From assembly GCA_049608225.1 (NCBI GenBank), contig JBMYXI010000028.1, forward strand, positions 1-38,855: DNA of 38,855 bases. The letters are read 5' to 3'. Below, one piece after another: positions 36,101 to 38,855 of this stretch. The first letter of the stretch is position 1, and each line of letters opens with the position of its first letter. The stretch is from Parashewanella sp049608225. Its GTDB lineage: Bacteria > Pseudomonadota > Gammaproteobacteria > Enterobacterales > Shewanellaceae. The position numbers and the translations under genes were made by a program. The notes below the pieces were generated by a model that was not told where the DNA came from, searched no databases, and saw nothing but the letters and a program-made list of their open reading frames with translations.

Positions 36101-37146
36101 AACAAAGGCTGCTTAACCTGCTCAGCTTTACAGTTGGGCATAGTCAACTCATCCATCATTTGTTGTAATAAAATGTTGCGTCTTATTTGCTCTGCTTCCT
36201 CATTGGGCATAGCGCTTAACAACCTCACCACTGGATGCATATTCATTACTGATCCTGAGATTCTGAATTGGATGAGTTGTTGACACAAAGCATGGTTGGC
36301 ACCACAGTCACTAAAGTGTTTTTGCAACAGTTCTTCAATATTACTCAGTTCTAATATCGCCTTAAGAGACTTATATTCATTTGTTGTCGGGCAGAGTGTG
36401 AGTAAAACATTAACAGGATCAGTTTGATAGGCTCGATTAAGCACCTCCTCAGCAAATTCACTGGTGAGCATATCTTGCCTATACCGCTGAGGGACATTAT
36501 CAATCATACATGGTGTATATTGAACTTGTGCGAGTTCACGCTCCAAACCCTGAGCAAGAACATAATACCTATAATCTGGACTCTTTCCGTTTGGATCAAT
36601 TAAGTCGATTAAAGCGAGTGCATTTTCTGGGTTTAACCTTGCAAGATCGTATAGCTTTTCCCCTAAAAACTCTAACGTTTGTACCTTTGTTTGTTTAGAT
36701 TCTAATACCAGCCCCTCCATTCCTGTATCATCCGCATTCGCTTCTAATTGATGAAGTTGGTTAATTACTTGACAGCACTTTGCTGGTGACGATCTAATCA
36801 GTACTTCAAGCTCTATATCTAATTTTCTCGCGGTATTTGCTGCAACCGTAGCTGATACAGCATTAGAAGCTAAAATTTCGATAGTATATCGCTGTATCAA
36901 TTCACTCACAGCCACTGTTTTATCTGCTCTAGAGGCCACTTCGAATAGTTGTAACTTTGATAATGAGGCTTTAAAGCTAGCAGCGCTAACCGCATTAAAA
37001 TTCAATTGCCCTTTTGTAACCGATGCCTGATATAATTGGTCATTTATTTTCAAAATCACACTTTCATTACCATCAGTAAAGTTCGGCAATGTATCAAGGG
37101 TAAGATATTGAGATTGAGGGCTAGTGGATTGTGATGCTGCTGCCAT
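30193..37146 (-). CDS. Giant 2317-residue repeat protein of unknown function
   Basis: Uninterrupted frame, 2317 residues from ATG 37146 (MAAASQSTSPQSQ); an upstream GTG at 37188 would add 14. Not recognised. No signal peptide, no membrane segments, no catalytic motif seen. Residues 212 to about 895 hold at least five degenerate tandem units (132-147 residues each) of amphipathic helices; the rest is also almost wholly helical, with further weak LP-containing units (for example RSLPPIALATLLAND at about 864), a short acidic linker near 1490-1510, and a Gln/Glu-rich coiled coil around 2090-2135. The look is a long alpha-solenoid scaffold. It is the only gene between ggt and the convergent tusE. 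Cytosolic scaffold, secreted effector, or large defence-type protein are all possible; none is shown. Confidence 0.8.
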   Translation of the reverse strand: MAAASQSTSPQSQYLTLDTLPNFTDGNESVILKINDQLYQASVTKGQLNFNAVSAASFKASLSKLQLFEVASRADKTVAVSELIQRYTIEILASNAVSATVAANTARKLDIELEVLIRSSPAKCCQVINQLHQLEANADDTGMEGLVLESKQTKVQTLEFLGEKLYDLARLNPENALALIDLIDPNGKSPDYRYYVLAQGLERELAQVQYTPCMIDNVPQRYRQDMLTSEFAEEVLNRAYQTDPVNVLLTLCPTTNEYKSLKAILELSNIEELLQKHFSDCGANHALCQQLIQFRISGSVMNMHPVVRLLSAMPNEEAEQIRRNILLQQMMDELTMPNCKAEQVKQPLFAGMPSELAQKLIQSDAFSVLLKKETVSLSGLLRITDSADDWQLMITIIGEQKICDLFINTLSFSHKLALCHDIESRKAFTDPEPTQNVIAGSIAFSVLMRLPKQNYQAVVKELYVAVIGEFLEHEAHLSLVNNPLLTHLPDDLKAEILASDTVAIKIKTIACCEPQRLLLLSTNKLDWQQFIKITGWIDFLAAFASKLDFNHEAPDVYDGSEKSFQLCQQLWKVSGQSYQDPVVRLDATNNDLSMATVMQLLPDENYEQLILMVLLTAIPHYVNRSDTVKPLLESLPLRVQQLLFNDTRFKNQLSDFVDEYDLTCLLALSRKKENWQRFVDNVEEYKIKKWVSNLNQSDADQLRQLILINNGFSSLPNDVCDTLNSKLLSLLPVSYYQLVVNELFIGAFQRQIDNGIPKADVSILEKFPSEFRETFLAKPEVSKMIEDASQSNKLLNCTTSPQLLARLAQKLDYFSLLANEPQQPLAVWEAVVVNDDFIQYFNKLKSEDLPKLLELIKCCPKQLFRSLPPIALATLLANDNVIKTIKQDPTNWLCIENQPNFTAELATCIDEHALALTEIVASLPADQPNCLYLCQNLLASSSIDFDEASRLLNALPEQVWCDIECNPDAFAQFLGGELASSSFEKMHLVIRYLQMKKYSLHKKLAVSVMCHSLENDSVLLSDIVKYVKQQHFAIWSDKHLKQVGPSLIQRARLNDSFMGVIYAFEMPCLDTGERGTLRADQLKATDQEIAILSILLPQALARQKDGVECAHLLTQLAISGVGGLIKHNSFKSQVLVSCIAQFPVASAKFIRLHCPTLVDSMDELYFQACLNERLTDDQLTALATCVNLYIAREHIPEELLSNLWIILNSYPQRMIAYYKALPGTVKSNIPNFKPDCCKMIWGNQAIQGNEFITVLEEASEEELDQFISWLALANRSIIEKDVNVSQVMVMCASSPIAALKALEGLKNAVANNKNFWGNIKPFNDVQLTVLVSWLAAISYNYPAEAVKVFSSLSHEDQIKVLHSNVWQQQLPYNLVRDQQNDNGQTASYLRVNLMSQLTIEAQVKLFAKINKTVNGQNSQASIAIIEQQILHECHKSNGSVSASSIVSKDEDAIVDDGWDVVIASRPGLSTNVCKLLKTVDSSLLTERSMTALLATQDPATWDICARCDVVTLIKAAKNCPAQNLLPMLSHYNCPAKFKELFLQDLQWVCDAYKVAVPEWNTSYSSAQLLLTEAPVDVQKAVLLQYQPSDVLQFATTEQCSKTSRDLITLEPQLRSHVLTATVLKNIDSQNSAVIMQILAKMTAIELAEIFKNIDNAALLSIIQNPDCPEIVITAIQQDTTLVNQFVTPDNLAIIAESSAPRNIKILQTFKDRLDVAALNRVLMSCLRADEVSEEKSASEVNSLIEFVAGFDTRTILASVKLCAPELKIQLLRLLTTKQSIQWLFPTVDMVVDFVKDLNNHECMMLILQGEFAIDSVDSAPCIPQGSFSQICTQKQHEFSNMVIENPKLLSLILDSVYPRSLPNKLYITALVLACASDKNSANSDGSLAQRREIEVSQARQLLNNTSLQQRDDIFEQVDDDLKLFILKLMFTSKGNGEWIASKLNDVGASEQKCELVYQTCKLKQLPTTCLIDLFKQSPVVATDYLILKDIDEVMAVLGEHKVTVIELLHVTAATVKWVLAQESEKGVDGNNVSGDLVDLFLGSHVDELVQFYGDSPADLVNGLTQDIKVSQLFIWLISCGKSVITEQVMALLINEHKQLQQSVIEARTESQQQQNYIEEEEETIEQIKLERVTHLIKTATPEVVSAGCRQLSFEAVWAIRDCYPEIVAEYIAGSTYTEYLNLIPLSASFKTFELFILAYNNKFDQLAVIAASVRDYGKDFVEYMQCRTPAIDPSRYLMAIFAKTQGKHRQAYLKALGEHATIVTTSIVNALVRTLPSNEKAQNMWAILSQSERLTVHEKLKKLDTVDANRLVDVLKV
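34464..36513 (-). repeat. Five tandem protein repeats in the giant protein
   Basis: The units are anchored at residues 212, 347, 483, 630 and 762: PCMIDNVPQRYRQDML, PLFAGMPSELAQKLIQSDAF, PLLTHLPDDLKAEILASDTV, PLLESLPLRVQQLLFNDTRF, SILEKFPSEFRETFLAKPEV. About 25 residues later three of them read LLRITDSADDWQLM, LLLLSTNKLDWQQF and LLALSRKKENWQRF. Before the anchors come VLMRLPKQNYQAVVKELYVA, VMQLLPDENYEQLILMVLLT and LLSLLPVSYYQLVVNELFIG. The spacing (135, 136, 147, 132) shows true tandem units that are now strongly diverged. The last boundary is approximate. Confidence 0.75.
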
Positions 37147-37362
37147 AAATTTAACTCGCTTAAACCATATCAATAGCAAATATTGCACATGATTTTATTA
37201 GTGAAAGAATGCAAATGCATGAATGCTAAGTCTATGAGGCAGAGTATTATCTTCAATATTTGTGAATTTGAATTAATTTGTCGTTAAGACAACGCATCTA
37301 ATTGCTAGATGGAAAGAAAAAGAGGAAGTCGTTTAATTTTGAAGCAGGCAGCTCGAACAATC

Positions 37363-37393
37363 AAAAAAGTGGAGTCATTGCCTCCACTTTTTA
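37363..37393 (-). terminator. Terminator of the gamma-glutamyltransferase gene
   Basis: An 11-bp perfect stem (37364-37374 with 37382-37392), loop 37375-37381, GTGGAG core. On the minus strand it ends in a T-run, 22 bp past the stop codon. It separates this gene from the giant-protein gene, which therefore needs its own promoter in 37147-37362. Confidence 0.88.
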
Positions 37394-37414
37394 TAAATCT
37401 AACAAATATAGATA

Positions 37415-38855
37415 TCAATAACCTATGGCTGCAGCGCCCGGTCGCCTTGTGTCTGCCGCACCATAAAAGTAACCATTTTTATACATAATCGATTGTGTAC
37501 TCCCCATAGAGTTAGGCGCCGTAACGACTTTGTGGCCTTTGGCTTTTAACAAGTTAATGGTGTCAATATTCAGACCTGGTTCAATCAAAATCTGATCTGG
37601 TAACCATTGATGGTGGACACGAATCGCTTGCGTCGCTTCTGCAATGTTCATATCATGGTCAATTACATTCAACACCACTTGCATAACGGTAGTGATGATG
37701 CGACTGCCGCCCGGACTGCCCGTCACTAAAAATGGCTTGCCATCTTTCATAACAATGGTTGGCGTCATTGAGCTTAACGCTCGCTTTTTTGGTGCAATCG
37801 CATTCGCTTCGCCTCCCACTAAACCATAACCATTTGGCGATCCCGGTTTAGCTGAAAAGTCATCCATTACATTGTTGAGTAAAATCCCCGTACCTTTGGC
37901 GATGATGCCCGAACCATAAGAATAATTGAGCGAATAGGTGTTAGATACTACATTGCCAAATTTATCCATCACTGAAAAATGCGTGGTATCAGGAGATTCT
38001 GGTAATGCTGGCGTTCCTGGATTTACATCTTTAGAAGAACGAGCCTTTTCAAAAGAAATTTGCGCAACGGTTTGATCGGCATACTTGTCACTGGTAAGCC
38101 AGTCTATCGGGATATTATTAAAGTCTGGATCACCTAAATGCTTGCTTCGATCAGCATAAGCTTGACGCATGGTTTCACTCATTAAGTGAATGGTTGCCGC
38201 AGAGTTATGTCCCATTGTTTTTAGATCAAAATGCTTAAACACATTAAGCATTTGTGCAATGTGAACGCCACCAGAACTTGGCGGTGGCATGATCACTAAC
38301 TCATGATCACGATAATTAGTACGAACGGGCGCCCGTTCAGCCACTACATAACTTGCCATGTCTTGCTTAGTGATCAAACCATTATTATTTCTCATATCAG
38401 TTACGATACGTTTGGCAATTTCACCTTGATAAAAAGCACTTGGTCCTTTATCTGCAATTTGCTGCAAAGACCATGCTAAATCTTTCTGATAAAGCGTATC
38501 ACCGGCTTGTAATGGCGTGCCATCTTTACGAAAAAAAATGGCTTTAGCTTCGGGGTCTTTTGCTAAACGTTTCGCTGCATACACAAGTGAAAACGCTAGA
38601 TCATCAGTGACTTTAATACCATTCTTAGCTAACTTAATTGCTGGTGCTAGTACTTGAGCTAGACTCATGGTGCCATGATCTTTCAACGCTTTGGCGAACG
38701 CCGCTACAGTGCCGGGTACACCAAAACCTTTACGAGTGTAGCGCACTGTATGCTTATCGACACTGCCATCGGGTAAAATATACATGTTGCGGCTGGCTGC
38801 CGCGGGCGCCATTTCTTTATAGTCTAAGGCCACGAATTTGTTTTTGTCAGCTAAA
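37415..38855 (-). CDS. ggt: Gamma-glutamyltransferase, 5' part outside the window
   Basis: The frame is open to the window edge (480 codons visible); the family is about 580 residues, so the signal peptide and first part are missing only because the window ends. Visible: VALDYKEMAPAAASRNMY, GFGVPGTVAAFAKAL, MPPPSSGGVHIAQMLNVF, then PDTTHFSVMDKFGNVVSNTY, where the Thr of the second TTH position is the autoprocessing nucleophile that starts the small subunit, then GSGIIAKGTGILLNNVMDDF, LSSMTPTIVMKDGKPFLVTG and GSPGGSRIITTVMQVVLNVI. It cleaves or transfers the gamma-glutamyl group of glutathione in the periplasm. All catalytic small-subunit motifs are intact. Confidence 0.96.
   Translation of the reverse strand, partial: LADKNKFVALDYKEMAPAAASRNMYILPDGSVDKHTVRYTRKGFGVPGTVAAFAKALKDHGTMSLAQVLAPAIKLAKNGIKVTDDLAFSLVYAAKRLAKDPEAKAIFFRKDGTPLQAGDTLYQKDLAWSLQQIADKGPSAFYQGEIAKRIVTDMRNNNGLITKQDMASYVVAERAPVRTNYRDHELVIMPPPSSGGVHIAQMLNVFKHFDLKTMGHNSAATIHLMSETMRQAYADRSKHLGDPDFNNIPIDWLTSDKYADQTVAQISFEKARSSKDVNPGTPALPESPDTTHFSVMDKFGNVVSNTYSLNYSYGSGIIAKGTGILLNNVMDDFSAKPGSPNGYGLVGGEANAIAPKKRALSSMTPTIVMKDGKPFLVTGSPGGSRIITTVMQVVLNVIDHDMNIAEATQAIRVHHQWLPDQILIEPGLNIDTINLLKAKGHKVVTAPNSMGSTQSIMYKNGYFYGAADTRRPGAAAIGY

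Noticed and set aside
30193..37146. HEAT or ankyrin repeat assignment for the giant protein
   Set aside because: The units are much longer (132-147 residues) than HEAT or ankyrin repeats and lack their signature residues; only a general helical solenoid can be supported.
37415..38855. Truncated gamma-glutamyltransferase
   Set aside because: The frame is open to the last base; the apparent GTG start at 38833 is internal. The gene is cut by the window edge, not mutated.
1..38855. tRNA, rRNA, CRISPR arrays, insertion sequences, replication origins
   Set aside because: I looked for tRNA-like cloverleaf ends, evenly spaced direct repeats and transposase-like ORFs and found none that I could support.

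Overview
The window looks like chromosome of a marine gammaproteobacterium, most likely in or near the Alteromonadales (Shewanellaceae or Colwelliaceae type). The support is gene content: tusD-tusC-tusB plus a TusE/DsrC gene, two half-size LetA proteins followed by a seven-MCE-domain LetB, yccA, adhE, an frmA-fghA pair, a nitrate/nitrite-type (NIT) chemoreceptor, and CRP/FNR-like boxes. The sequence is moderately AT-rich. The genus is not determined; the orphan solenoid and ankyrin proteins resemble the lifestyle genes of host-associated relatives, but that is inference.

Layout. 1-3.8 kb looks accessory: a double AhpD-fold protein, 800 bp of non-coding DNA with a decayed gene and a long hairpin, and a lone lipoprotein serine hydrolase of the class C beta-lactamase fold. 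3.8-8.5 kb: an acyl-CoA dehydrogenase, a YIP1 membrane protein with a methyltransferase, yccA and a YceI protein. 8.7-11.2 kb: a DUF1800-DUF1501 pair, the second with a Tat signal. 11.3-15.1 kb: an overlapping letA1-letA2-letB lipid-transport operon. 15.2-20.2 kb: tsaB (minus), a divergent ankyrin protein, and adhE with a CRP-like promoter box. 20.2-21.7 kb: a highly structured leader with a 15-codon mini-ORF, then an orphan 398-residue protein. 21.8-23.8 kb: frmA-fghA, the glutathione-dependent formaldehyde detoxification pathway. 23.9-26.2 kb (minus): four overlapping genes, two DUF1538 membrane proteins, a PII-like protein and a CBS-domain protein, with an FNR-like box placed exactly for a class II promoter. 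26.4-28.4 kb (minus): a NIT-domain chemoreceptor. 28.7-30.2 kb: the tusDCB-tusE sulfur relay for tRNA 2-thiouridine. 30.2-37.1 kb (minus): one 2317-residue protein of unknown family with at least five degenerate tandem units. 37.4 kb to the end (minus): gamma-glutamyltransferase, whose start lies beyond the window.

The best candidates for something undescribed are (1) the DUF1538 x2-PII-CBS operon, which reads as a membrane transporter with two dedicated nucleotide-type sensors under anaerobic control; (2) the giant repeat protein; and (3) the leader RNA at 20.3-20.45 kb, where a near-consensus Shine-Dalgarno of a mini-ORF is buried in a stem ahead of an orphan gene. Functions for all three are inferred from layout, not from recognised characterised homologues.
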